Source: Balanoglossus misakiensis
Taxonomy: Eukaryota; Hemichordata
DNA: 64,000 bases
Reading direction: 5' to 3'
Assembly: GCA_040954595.2 (NCBI GenBank)
Contig: CM082578.2
Coordinates: 11,656,001-11,720,000, forward strand
Both the position numbers and the translations under genes were made by a program. Every line of letters starts with the position of its first letter. Position 1 is the stretch's first letter. Below, piece by piece: positions 13,401 through 27,362 of this stretch. The notes beneath the pieces were generated by a model. That model was not told the origin of the DNA. It did not search any database and worked only from the letters and a program-made list of their open reading frames with translations.

Positions 13401-16400
13401 TTCTTCATTTTTTGAAAAAATCATGGGTTATAGCTCATGAAAATCATCCAGAAATGACAATTTTTCGACTTTGCGAAATTTCAAAATTTAGTCGATTTTT
13501 GAAAAAATCATGGGTTATAGCTCATGAAAATCATCAGAAAATGACAATTTTTCGACTCTGCGAAATTTCAAAATTTCGTCGATTTTTGAAAAAATCATGG
13601 GTTATAGCTCATGAAAATCATCAGAAAATGACAATTTTTCGAATTTGCGAAAGTTCAAAATTTCTTCATTTTTGAAAAAATCATGGGTTATAGCTCATGA
13701 AAATCATCCAGAAATGACAATTTTTCGAATTTGCGAAAGTTCTAAATTTCTTCATTTTTTGAAAAAATCATGGGTTATAGCTCATGAAAATCATCAGAAA
13801 ATGACAATTTTTCGACTTTGCGAAATTTCAAAATTTAGTCGATTTTTGAAAAAATCATGGGTTATAGCTCATGAAAATCATCAGAAAATGACAATTTTTC
13901 GACTCTGCGAAATTTCAAAATTTCGTCGATTTTTGAAAAAATCATGGGTTATAGCTCATGAAAATCATCAGAAAATGACAATTTAACGACTCTGCGAAAT
14001 TTCAAAATTTCGTCGATTTTTGAAAAAATCATGGGTTATAGCTCATGAAAATCATCAGAAAATGAAAATTTTTCGACTCTGCGAAATTTCAAAATTTCGT
14101 CGATTTTTGAAAAAATCATGGGTTATAGCTCATGAAAATCATCAGAAAATGACAATTTTTCGACTCTGCGAAATTTCAAAATTTCGTCGATTTTTGAAAA
14201 AATCATGGGTTATAGCTCATGAAAATCATCAGAAAATGACAATTTTTCGAATTTGCGAAAGTTCAAAATTTCTTCATTTTTGAAAAAATCATGGGTTATA
14301 GCTCATGAAAATCATCCAGAAATGACAATTTTTCGAATTTGCGAAAGTTCTAAATTTCTTCATTTTTTGAAAAAATCATGGGTTATAGCTCATGAAAATC
14401 ATCAGAAAATGACAATTTTTCGACTTTGCGAAATTTCAAAATTTAGTCGATTTTTGAAAAAATCATGGGTTATAGCTCATGAAAATCATCAGAAAATGAC
14501 AATTTTTCGACTCTGCGAAATTTCAAAATTTCGTCGATTTTTGAAAAAATCATGGGTTATAGCTCATGAAAATCATCAGAAAATGACAATTTAACGACTC
14601 TGCGAAATTTCAAAATTTCGTCGATTTTTGAAAAAATCATGGGTTATAGCTCATGAAAATCATCAGAAAATGAAAATTTTTCGACTCTGCGAAATTTCAA
14701 AATTTCGTCGATTTTTGAAAAAATCATGGGTTATAGCTCATGAAAATCATCAGAAAATGACAATTTTACGACTCTGCGAAATTTCAAAATTTCGTCGATT
14801 TTTGAAAAAATCATGGGTTATAGCTCATGAAAATCATCAGAAAATGACAATTTTTCGACTTTGCGAAATATCAAAATTTCGTCGATTTTTGAAAAAATCA
14901 TGGGTTATAGCTCATGAAAATCATCAGAAAATGACAATTTTTCGACTTTGCGAAATTTCAAAATTTCGTCGATTTTTGAAAAAATCATGGGTTATAGCTC
15001 ATGAAAATCATCAGAAAATGACAATTTTTCGACTTTGCGAAATATCAAAATTTCGTCGATTTTTGAAAAAATCATGGGTTATAGCTCATGAAAATCATCA
15101 GAAAATGACAATTTTTCGACTCTGCGAAATTTCAAAATTTCGTCGATTTTTGAAAAAATCATGGGTTATAGCTCATGAAAATCATCAGAAAATGACAATT
15201 TTTCGACTTTGCGAAATTTCAAAATTTCGTCGATTTTTGAAAAAATCATGGGTTATAGCTCATGAAAATCATCAGAAAATGACAATTTTTCGACTTTGCG
15301 TAATTTCAAAATTTCGTCGATTTTTGAAAAAATCATGGGTTATAGCACATGAAAATCATCAGAAAATGACAATTTTTCGACTTTGCGAAATTTCAAAATT
15401 TCGTCGATTTTTGAAAAAAATCATGGGTTATAGCTCATGAAAATCATCAGAAAATGAAAATTTTTCGACTTTGCGTAATTTCAAAATTTCGTCGATTTTT
15501 GAAAAAATCATGGGTTATAGCTCATGAAAATCATCAGAAAATGACAATTTTTCGACTTTGCGAAATATCAAAATTTCGTCGATTTTTGAAAAAATCATGG
15601 GTTATAGCTCATGAAAATCATCAGAAAATGACAATTTTTCGACTTTGCGAAATATCAAAATTTCGTCGATTTTTGAAAAAATCATGGGTTATAGCTCATG
15701 AAAATCATCAGAAAATGACAATTTTTCGACTTTGCGAAATTTCAAAATTTCGTCGATTTTTGAAAAAATCATGGGTTATAGCTCATGAAAATCATCAGAA
15801 AATGACAATTTTTCGACTTTGCGAAATATCAAAATTTCGTCGATTTTTGAATAAATCATGGGTTATAGCTCATGAAAATCATCAGAAAATGACAATTTTT
15901 CGACTTTGCGAAATTTCAAAATTTAGTCGATTTTTGAAAAAATCATGGGTTATAGCTCATGAAAATCATCAGAAAATGACAATTTTTCGACTCTGCGAAA
16001 TTTCAAAATTTCGTCGATTTTTGAAAAAATCATGGGTTATAGCTCATGAAAATCATCAGAAAATGACAATTTTACGACTCTGCGAAATTTCAAAATTTCG
16101 TCGATTTTTGAAAAAATCATGGGTTATAGCTCATGAAAATCATCAGAAAATGACAATTTTTCGACTCTGCGAAATTTCAAAATTTCGTCGATTTTTGAAA
16201 AAATCATGGGTTATAGCACATGAAAATCATCAGAAAATGACAATTTTTCGACTTTGCGAAATTTCAAAATTTCGTCGATTTTTGAAAAAAATCATGGGTT
16301 ATAGCTCATGAAAATCATCAGAAAATGACAATTTTTCGACTTTGCGTAATTTCAAAATTTCGTCGATTTTTGAAAAAATCATGGGTTATAGCTCATGAAA

Positions 16401-19400
16401 ATCATCAGAAAATGACAATTTTTCGACTTTGCGAAATATCAAAATTTCGTCGATTTTTGAAAAAATCATGGGTTATAGCTCATGAAAATCATCAGAAAAT
16501 GACAATTTTTCGACTTTGCGAAATATCAAAATTTCGTCGATTTTTGAAAAAATCATGGGTTATAGCTCATGAAAATCATCAGAAAATGACAATTTTTCGA
16601 CTTTGCGAAATTTCAAAATTTCGTCGATTTTTGAAAAAATCATGGGTTATAGCTCATGAAAATCATCAGAAAATGACAATTTTTCGACTTTGCGAAATAT
16701 CAAAATTTCGTCGATTTTTGAAAAAATCATGGGTTATAGCTCATGAAAATCATCAGAAAATGACAATTTTTCGACTTTGCGAAATTTCAAAATTTAGTCG
16801 ATTTTTGAAAAAATCATGGGTTATAGCTCATGAAAATCATCAGAAAATGACAATTTTTCGACTCTGCGAAATTTCAAAATTTCGTCGATTTTTGAAAAAA
16901 TCATGGGTTATAGCTCATGAAAATCATCAGAAAATGACAATTTTACGACTCTGCGAAATTTCAAAATTTCGTCGATTTTTGAAAAAATCATGGGTTATAG
17001 CTCATGAAAATCATCAGAAAATGACAATTTATCGACTCTGCGAAATTTCAAAATTTCGTCGATTTTTGAAAAAATCATGGGTTATAGCTCATGAAAATCA
17101 TCAGAAAATGACAATTTTTCGACTTTGCGAAATTTCAAAATTTCGTCGATTTTTGAAAAAATCATGGGTTATAGCTCATGAAAATCATCAGAAAATGACA
17201 ATTTTTCGACTTTGCGTAATTTCAAAATTTCGTCGATTTTTGAAAAAATCATGGGTTATAGCACATGAAAATCATCAGAAAATGACAATTTTTCGACTTT
17301 GCGAAATTTCAAAATTTCGTCGATTTTTGAAAAAAATCATGGGTTATAGCTCATGAAAATCATCAGAAAATGAAAATTTTTCGACTTTGCGTAATTTCAA
17401 AATTTCGTCGATTTTTGAAAAAATCATGGGTTATAGCACATGAAAATCATCAGAAAATGACAATTTTTCGACTTTGCGAAATTTCAAAATTTCGTCGATT
17501 TTTGAAAAAATCATGGGTTATAGCTCATGAAAATCATCAGAAAATGACAATTTTACGACTCTGCGAAATTTCAAAATTTCGTCGAGTTTTGAAAAAATCA
17601 TGGGTTATAGCTCATGAAAATCATCAGAAAATGACAATTTTACGACTCTGCGAAATTTCAAAATTTCGTCGAGTTTTGAAAAAATCATGGGTTATAGCTC
17701 ATGAAAATCATCAGAAAATGACAATTTTTCGACTTTGCGAAATTTCAAAATTTCGTCGATATTTGAAAAAATCATGGGTTATAGCTCATGAAAATCATCA
17801 GAAAATGACAATTTTTCGACTTTGCGAAATTTCAAAATTTCGTCGATTTTTGAAAAAATCATGGGTTATAGCTCATGAAAATCATCAGAAAATGACAATT
17901 TTTCGACTTTGCGAAATTTCAAAATTTCGTCGATTTTTGAAAAAATCATGGGTTATAGCTCATGAAAATCATCAGAAAATGACAATTTTTCGACTTTGCG
18001 AAATTTCAAAATTTCGTCGATTTTTGAAAAAATCATGGGTTATAGCTCATGAAAATCATCAGAAAATGACAATTTTTCGACTTTGCGAAATTTCAAAATT
18101 TCGTCGATTTTTGAAAAAATCATGGGTTATAGCTCATGAAAATCATCAGAAAATGACAATTTTTCGACTTTGCGAAATTTCAAAATTTCGTCGATTTTTG
18201 AAAAAATCATGGGTTATAGCTCATGAAAATCATCAGAAAATGACAATTTTTCGACTTTGCGAAATATCAAAATTTCGTCGATTTTTGAAAAAATCATGGG
18301 TTATAGCTCATGAAAATCATCAGAAAATGACAATTTTTCGACTTTGCGAAATTTCAAAATTTCGTCGATTTTTGAAAAAATCATGGGTTATAGCTCATGA
18401 AAATCATCAGAAAATGACAATTTTTCGACTTTGCGAAATTTCAAAATTTCGTCGATTTTTGAAAAAATCATGGGTTATAGCTCATGAAAATCATCAGAAA
18501 ATGACAATTTTTCGACTTTGCGAAATTTCAAAATTTCGTCGATTTTTGAAAAAATCATGGGTTATAGCTCATGAAAATCATCAGAAAATGACAATTTTTC
18601 GACTTTGCGAAATATCAAAATTTCGTCGATTTTTGAAAAAATCATGGGTTATAGCTCATGAAAATCATCAGAAAATGACAATTTTTCGACTTTGCGAAAT
18701 ATCAAAATTTCGTCGATTTTTGAAAAAATCATGGGTTATAGCTCATGAAAATCATCAGAAAATGACAATTTTTCGACTTTGCGAAATTTCAAAATTTCGT
18801 CGAATTTTGAAAAAATCATGGGTTATAGCTCATGAAAATCATCAGAAAATGACAATTTTTCGACTTTGCGAAATATCAAAATTTCGTCGATTTTTGAAAA
18901 AATCATGGGTTATAGCTCATGAAAATCATCAGAAAATGACAATTTTTCGACTTTGCGAAATTTCAAAATTTAGTCGATTTTTGAAAAAATCATGGGTTAT
19001 AGCTCATGAAAATCATCAGAAAATGACAATTTTTCGACTCTGCGAAATTTCAAAATTTCGTCGATTTTTGAAAAAATCATGGGTTATAGCTCATGAAAAT
19101 CATCAGAAAATGACAATTTTACGACTCTGCGAAATTTCAAAATTTCGTCGATTTTTGAAAAAATCATGGGTTATAGCTCATGAAAATCATCAGAAAATGA
19201 CAATTTTACGACTCTGCGAAATTTCAAAATTTCGTCGATTTTTGAAAAAATCATGGGTTATAGCTCATGAAAATCATCAGAAAATGACAATTTTTCGACT
19301 CTGCGAAATTTCAAAATTTCGTCGATTTTTGAAAAAATCATGGGTTATAGCTCATGAAAATCATCAGAAAATGACAATTTTTCGACTTTGCGAAATTTCA

Positions 19401-21359
19401 AAATTTCGTCGATTTTTGAAAAAATCATGGGTTATAGCTCATGAAAATCATCAGAAAATGACAATTTTTCGACTTTGCGTAATTTCAAAATTTCGTCGAT
19501 TTTTGAAAAAATCATGGGTTATAGCACATGAAAATCATCAGAAAATGACAATTTTTCGACTTTGAGTAATTTCAAAATTTCGTCGATTTTTGAAAAAATC
19601 ATGGGTTATAGCTCATGAAAATCATCAGAAAATGACAATTTTTCGACTTTGCGTAATTTCAAAATTTCGTCGATTTTTGAAAAAATCATGGGTTATAGCA
19701 CATGAAAATCATCAGAAAATGACAATTTTTCGACTTTGCGAAATTTCAAAATTTCGTCGATTTTTGAAAAAATCATGGGTTATAGCTCATGAAAATCATC
19801 AGAAAATGACAATTTTACGACTCTGCGAAATTTCAAAATTTCGTCGAGTTTTGAAAAAATCATGGGTTATAGCTCATGAAAATCATCAGAAAATGACAAT
19901 TTTTCGACTTTGCGAAATTTCAAAATTTCGTCGATATTTGAAAAAATCATGGGTTATAGCTCATGAAAATCATCAGAAAATGACAATTTTTCGACTTTGC
20001 GAGATTTCAAATTTTCGTCGATTTTTGAAAAAAATCATGGGTTAAAGCTCATAAAAATCATCAGAAAATGACAATTTTTCGACTTTGCGAAATTTCAAAA
20101 TTTCGTCGATTTTTGAAAAAATCATGGGTTATAGCTCATGAAAATCATCAGAAAATGACAATTTTACGACTTTGCGAGATTTCAAAATTTCATCGATTTT
20201 TTGAAAAAATCATGGGTTATAGCTCATGAAAATCATCAGAAAATGACAATTTTTCGACTTTGCGAAATTTCAAAATTTCGTCGATTTTTGAAAAAAATCA
20301 TGGGTTATAGCTCATGAAAATCATCAGAAAATTACAATTTTACGACTTTGCGAGATTTCAAAATTTTGTCGATTTTTGAAAAAATCATGGGTTATAGCTC
20401 ATGAAAATCATCAGAAAATGACAATTTTTCGACTTTGCGAAATTTCAAAATTTCGTCGATTTTTGAAAAAATCGTGGGTTATAGCTCATGAAAATCATCA
20501 GAAAATGACAATTTTTCGACTTTGCGAAATTTCAAAATTTCGTCTATTTTTGAAAAAAATCGTGGGTTATAGCTCATGAAAATCATCAGAAAATGACAAT
20601 TTTTCGACTTTGCGAAATTTCAAAATTTCGTCGATTTTTGAAAAAATCATGGGTTATAGCTCATGAAAATCATCAGAAAATCACAATTTTACGACTCTGC
20701 GTTATTTCAAAATTTCGTCGATTTTTGGAAAAAATCATGGGTTATAGCTCATGAAAATCATCAGAAAATGACAATTTTACGACTTTGCGAGATTTCAAAA
20801 TTTCGTCGATTTTTGAAAAAATCATGGGTTATAGCTCATGAAAATCATCAGAAAATGACAATTTTACGACTTTGCGAAATTTCAAAATTTCGTCGACCTT
20901 TGAAAAAATCATGGGTTATAGCTCATGAAAATCATCAGAAAATGACAATTTTTCGACTTTGCGAAATTTCAAAATTTCGTCGATTTTTGAAAAAATCATG
21001 GGTTATAGCTCATGAAAATCATCGGAAAATGACAATTTTTCGACTTTGCGAAATTTCAAAATTTCGTCGATTTTTGAAAAAATCATGGGTTATAGCACAT
21101 GAAAATCATCAGAAAATGACAATTTTTCGACTTTGCGAAATTTCAAAATTTCGTCGATTTTTGAAAAAATCATGGGTTATAGCTCATGAAAATCATCAGA
21201 AAATGACAATTTTTCGACTTTGCGAAATTTCAAAATTTCGTCGATTTTTGAAAAAATCATGGGTTATAGCTCATGAAAATCATCAGAAAATGACAATTTT
21301 TCGACTTTGCGAAATTTCAAAATTTCGTCGATTTTTGAAAAAATCATGGGTTATAGCTC

Positions 21360-24300
21360 ATGAAAATCATCATGAAAATGACAATTTTACGACTTTGCGA
21401 GATTTCAAAATTTCGTCGATTTTTTAAAAAATCATGGGTTATAGCTCATGAAAATCATCAGAAAATTACAATTTTACGACTTTGCGAAATTTCAAAATTT
21501 CGTCGATTTTTGAAAAAATCATGGGTTATAGCTCATGAAAATCATCAGAAAATGACAATTTTTCGACTTTGCGAAATTTCATAATTTCATCGATTTTTGA
21601 AAAAAATCATGGGTTATAGCACATGAAAATCATCAGAAAATGACAATTTTACGACTTTGCGAAATTTCAAAATTTCGTCGATTTTTGAAAAAATCATGGG
21701 TTATAGCTCATGAAAATCATCACAAAATGACAATTTTACGACTTTGCGAAATTTCAAAATTTCGTCGATTTTTGAAAAAATCATGGGTTATAGCTCATGA
21801 CAATCATCAGAAAATGACAATTTTTCGACTTTGCGAAATTTCAAAATTTCGTCGATTTTTGAAAAAAATCATGGGTTATAGCTCATGAAAATCATCAGAA
21901 AATGACAATTTTTCGACTTTGCGAAATTTCAAAACTTCGTCGATTTTTGAAAAAATCATGGGTTATAGCTCATGAAAATCATCAGAAAATGACAATTTTT
22001 CGACTTTGGGAAATTTCAAAATTTCGTTGATTTTTGAAAAAATCATGGGTTATAGCTCATGAAAATCGTCGAAATCGACAAATTCTTGACTTTGGGAAAT
22101 TTCGTGATTTTGTCATTTCTGGGCGTTTTTCATGGGTTATAGCTCATGAAAATCGTCAAAATCGACAAATTATGGACTTTGAGAAATTTCGTGATTTTGT
22201 CATTTCTGGACGTTTTTCATGTGTTATAGCTCATGAAAATCGTCGAAATTGAAACATTCTTGACTTCGAGAAATTTCGTGATTTGTCATTTCTGGACGTT
22301 TTTCATGGGTTATAGCTCATGAAAATCGTCAAAATCGACAAATTCTGGACTTTGAGAAATTTCATGATTTTGTCATTTCTGGACGTTTTTCATGGGTTAT
22401 AGCTCATGAAAATCATCATGAAAATGACAATTTTACGACTTTGCGAGATTTCAAAATTTCGTCGATTTTTTAAAAAATCATGGGTTATAGCTCATGAAAA
22501 TCATCAGAAAATTACAATTTTACGACTTTGCGAAATTTCAAAATTTCGTCGATTTTTGAAAAAATCATGGGTTATAGCTCATGAAAATCATCAGAAAATG
22601 ACAATTTTTCGACTTTGCGAAATTTCATAATTTCATCGATTTTTGAAAAAAATCATGGGTTATAGCACATGAAAATCATCAGAAAATGACAATTTTTCGA
22701 CTTTGCGAAATTTCAAAATTTCGTCGATTTTTGAAAAAATCGTGGGTTATAGCTCATGAAAATCATCAGAAAATGACAATTTTTCGACTTTGCGAAATTT
22801 CAAAATTTCGTCTATTTTTGAAAAAAATCGTGGGTTATAGCTCATGAAAATCATCAGAAAATGACAATTTTTCGACTTTGCGAAATTTCAAAATTTCGTC
22901 GATTTTTGAAAAAATCATGGGTTATAGCTCATGAAAATCATCAGAAAATCACAATTTTACGACTCTGCGTTATTTCAAAATTTCGTCGATTTTTGGAAAA
23001 AATCATGGGTTATAGCTCATGAAAATCATCAGAAAATGACAATTTTACGACTTTGCGAGATTTCAAAATTTCGTCGATTTTTGAAAAAATCATGGGTTAT
23101 AGCTCATGAAAATCATCAGAAAATGACAATTTTACGACTTTGCGAAATTTCAAAATTTCGTCGACCTTTGAAAAAATCATGGGTTATAGCTCATGAAAAT
23201 CATCAGAAAATGACAATTTTTCGACTTTGCGAAATTTCATAATTTCATCGATTTTTGAAAAAAATCATGGGTTATAGCACATGAAAATCATCAGAAAATG
23301 ACAATTTTACGACTTTGCGGAATTTCAAAATTTCGTCGATTTTTGAAAAAATCATGGGTTATAGCTCATGAAAATCATCACAAAATGACAATTTTACGAC
23401 TTTGCGAAATTTCAAAATTTCGTCGATTTTTGAAAAAATCATGGGTTATAGCTCATGACAATCATCAGAAAATGACAATTTTTCGACTTTGCGAAATTTC
23501 AAAATTTCGTCGATTTTTGAAAAAAATCATGGGTTATAGCTCATGAAAATCATCAGAAAATGACAATTTTTCGACTTTGCGAAATTTCAAAATTTCGTCG
23601 ATTTTTGAAAAAATCATGGGTTATAGCTCATGAAAATCATCAGAAAATGACAATTTTTCGACTTTGGGAAATTTCAAAATTTCGTTGATTTTTGAAAAAA
23701 TCATGGGTTATAGCTCATGAAAATCGTCGAAATCGACAAATTCTTGACTTTGGGAAATTTCGTGATTTTGTCATTTCTGGGCGTTTTTCATGGGTTATAG
23801 CTCATGAAAATCGTCAAAATCGACAAATTATGGACTTTGAGAAATTTCGTGATTTTGTCATTTCTGGACGTTTTTCATGTGTTATAGCTCATGAAAATCG
23901 TCGAAATTGAAACATTCTTGACTTCGAGAAATTTCGTGATTTGTCATTTCTGGACGTTTTTCATGGGTTATAGCTCATGAAAATCGTCAAAATCGACAAA
24001 TTCTGGACTTTGAGAAATTTCATGATTTTGTCATTTCTGGACGTTTTTCATGGGTTATAGCTCATGAAAATCATCATGAAAATGACAATTTTACGACTTT
24101 GCGAGATTTCAAAATTTCGTCGATTTTTTAAAAAATCATGGGTTATAGCTCATGAAAATCATCAGAAAATTACAATTTTACGACTTTGCGAAATTTCAAA
24201 ATTTCGTCGATTTTTGAAAAAATCATGGGTTATAGCTCATGAAAATCATCAGAAAATGACAATTTTTCGACTTTGCGAAATTTCATAATTTCATCGATTT

Positions 24301-25109
24301 TTGAAAAAAATCATGGGTTATAGCACATGAAAATCATCAGAAAATGACAATTTTACGACTTTGCGAAATTTCAAAATTTCGTCGATTTTTGAAAAAATCA
24401 TGGGTTATAGCTCATGAAAATCATCACAAAATGACAATTTTACGACTTTGCGAAATTTCAAAATTTCGTCGATTTTTGAAAAAATCATGGGTTATAGCTC
24501 ATGACAATCATCAGAAAATGACAATTTTTCGACTTTGCGAAATTTCAAAATTTCGTCGATTTTTGAAAAAAATCATGGGTTATAGCTCATGAAAATCATC
24601 TGAAAATGACAATTTTTCGACTTTGCGAAATTTCAAAATTTCGTCGATTTTTGAAAAAATCATGGGTTATAGCTCATGAAAATCATCAGAAAATGACAAT
24701 TTTTCGACTTTGGGAAATTTCAAAATTTCGTTGATTTTTGAAAAAATCATGGGTTATAGCTCATGAAAATCGTCGAAATCGACAAATTCTTGACTTTGGG
24801 AAATTTCGTGATTTTGTCATTTCTGGGCGTTTTTCATGGGTTATAGCTCATGAAAATCGTCAAAATCGACAAATTATGGACTTTGAGAAATTTCGTGATT
24901 TTGTCATTTCTGGACGTTTTTCATGGGTTATAGCTCATGAAAATCGTCGAAATTGAAACATTCTTGACTTCGAGAAATTTCGTGATTTGTCATTTCTGGA
25001 CGTTTTTCATGGGTTATAGCTCATGAAAATCGTCAAAATCGACAAATTCTGGACTTTGAGAAATTTCATGATTTTGTCATTTCTGGACGTTTTTCATGGG
25101 TTATAGCTC
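21360..25109. repeat. three mosaic A/B superunits at the right end of the satellite
   Basis: A 1046-bp superunit (about eight A monomers then four B monomers) occupies 21360-22405 and 24064-25109. Between them, 22406-24063 is a 1658-bp version of the same superunit with about 612 bp of extra A monomers. That insert matches sequence from about 20.5-21.0 kb at an offset of 2268 bp. Each superunit begins with the rare CATCATGAAAATG variant at 21369, 22415 and 24073. Confidence 0.85.
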
Positions 25110-27362
25110 ATGAAAATCGTCAAAATCGACAATTTCTTGACTTGGAGAAATTTCGTGATTTTGTCATTTCTGGACGTTTTTCATGGTTTGACGACGGGTT
25201 AGTCGTCTTGAGCCGGTGCGTCCTTGTTAACCTAAGAGATATGTCCTTTACCTTAATATGATGCTCCACAAATAATTTACGATCTAAGCGTCGTTGTTTT
25301 GCCATTGAGATCAAACAGCTCCAGGACGTTTCGGGGATAACCCGGGGAAGAAAGGATTAAGGGTCATTGGGGATTAGGTAATCACAATGTTGAGTCAATA
25401 TTGAAAGCTGTTTTACACGACCCTTTTGCATGTTGTTTTCAGTGCTTGTGGTATTCACGTAGTAATATAATATTGCCACGACTAAAATGCAACTGATTTT
25501 AGAGTTTTGTTTTGTCATACACAGAAATCATATAGCACGTAAACTCCGTGGACACCTGACTCGACAGTTAAGTCACATGACGCGAACTCCAGTCAAACTA
25601 TAAACTTCAGCTGTCGAGTCGCGGAGTACTTTGCACCTGCAAGTATCTCTGTCAATCGCAGACCATGGGGTGTCGGAGTAGAGTTGCTGTGCCACTCTGA
25701 ATCTGCTGTACCCCGGGGGAAGTACCACAGAAAAAAATGGACGAGGATTTCAAAGTGGCTTAAACGCGGAGCAAAGAGCAAAACGCAAAACTTTCCGCCG
25801 ACGTACTTGTTCCACATTCTCTACCTATCGCTTCCCATAAACGCCCCGTAACTTTTTACAGGCCTATAACATTTGATGTCACTTTCCCAAGTCCTAATAC
25901 ATCCATTATCACCTCCGCCATCGAAATTCCTCATACGTAACTGCTCATATATGCCTGTGATCGTTGTATAACCGTGAAGAATACTGACAGAGTGTCGATG
26001 CAAGTCACCGTGTTTTATGATAAATAACCTCTTGTGCTTTTTAGCACCTTCGATAGAGACACGAGTATATTATAGTTAGTGGCGCTGGTAAGTGTGTCCT
26101 GTAATGCAAAGTGCCTAATGTGGAGTGTGCGAGATCGCGCTTCATTTCATTCCAACACTTGACTCGTTTTTTTCGAAGTTGTTATCAGCAGCTCGTTTGA
26201 CTTTAAGGTTTTATTTCCTCCGTTGATTGATTTCTAGCTCAGCGTGTGTGCTGATTTCCAGTTTCGGCAATCCGCTGACAAAATAAGTTCCGATTATTTA
26301 GGGCGAAAAAATCTAGCAGGCTTGTAGCAATACAAAGAATAATCTATACTATAAAGGCTAGGTTGTTTTTAGTGGTGAAGAAGGTCTTGTTTTCCCTCTT
26401 TCAAAAAAATGGCATCCCGCGCAACACGGGAACAACAATAATGCCCAAAGCGAATAGACTTGCCAAATAGACTGCAAATTTCCCTAACTGACAATATACT
26501 TGCTGGAAACATCCGGCCAAAACCGGCATTTAGCGGGTGAAAACACCAGATCCTCAGACTAATTTCATGTATTTTCTAAGCTTACGTAGGCTGAATTCAC
26601 GCGGCCTCTTCTGGATTTAGATGATTGACACCCATTTTAATAACACCCCCATAGCCATATTGATGATCTCGCAAGCTTGAACGACCCTAGAATTGCTAAT
26701 AATGGATCTCACAATGACGTAAACATCAAATCGACAGCATAACCTGTTGACTCCTGCGTTTTCCATGATAAGCTTCTTCCTCTTGGACAGAATACATTGT
26801 ATTATGAGAAATGTGGGATTTCAATTTTGAAATCAGAAACTTCCCATCCTTGCCCAGTAGTAATATTCCATCAACTCCAGATCATGCTTTATTAATTTCA
26901 CAACCCTCGAGATTCTGAAGATCTTTTGATTCCGGCGTATGAAGACTCTCAGGTGGGAAGCAGCTGATTAAGCATTAAAGCTTAAAGCTGGTGAGACAGG
27001 GATTCCCAGAAGACAGATTAGTAGTCGTGGGTGTTTTTAGAAACGGGTTGAGAAAAATTTTATATCGGAAAACAAGACTCCTGAATACGTCAAACTCAAA
27101 TGCAAGTGCATCGAATGTATAAACTACATGTACACACTAATCTAAGCTTGTATGTAGGACTCCGAAATTAAAATACATTGTAGGTAAAATTAAAAGTTAA
27201 TGATGCATAAGACACGCGCGTCTAGGCAATGTTGTATTTCATGGTTTAATTACAAAGCACAAGTGGTAATTTGATTCAAAATTGCAATTGAAATGCACAC
27301 AATGAATTCTCACAATTTCATTTCAGCTGCGGTTTGGTCTCGTATGTACTGTTACGCCCCAT

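Larger units (their letters stand above)
2850..25186. repeat. 22.3-kb satellite array, 87-bp monomer
   Basis: An AT-rich 87-bp monomer repeats head-to-tail about 257 times. Its most constant segment is CATGGGTTATAGCTCATGAA. Two families share that half: family A (ending in the dyad CGAAATTTCAAAATTTCG and a GATTTTTGAAAAAATC dyad) and family B (ending in a variant with TTTCGTGATTTTGTCATTTC). Array lengths and internal offsets are close to multiples of 87. Because 87 is 3 x 29, one forward frame is open through long stretches. These ORFs (up to 731 codons at 17370-19565) are not called as genes: they restart wherever an A-run changes length and have no recognisable domain. A centromeric or heterochromatic role is possible but only inferred from size and composition. 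Confidence 0.97.

Noticed and set aside
17370-19565. 731-codon ORF in the 87-bp satellite as a real repetitive protein gene
   Set aside because: The openness follows from a period divisible by three. Frames restart wherever an A-run changes by one base, and no promoter, start context, signal peptide or terminal domain is visible. Kept as a testable finding only.
2850-25186. CRISPR array
   Set aside because: Repeats adjoin directly without unique spacers, the unit is 87 bp, and the genome is eukaryotic.
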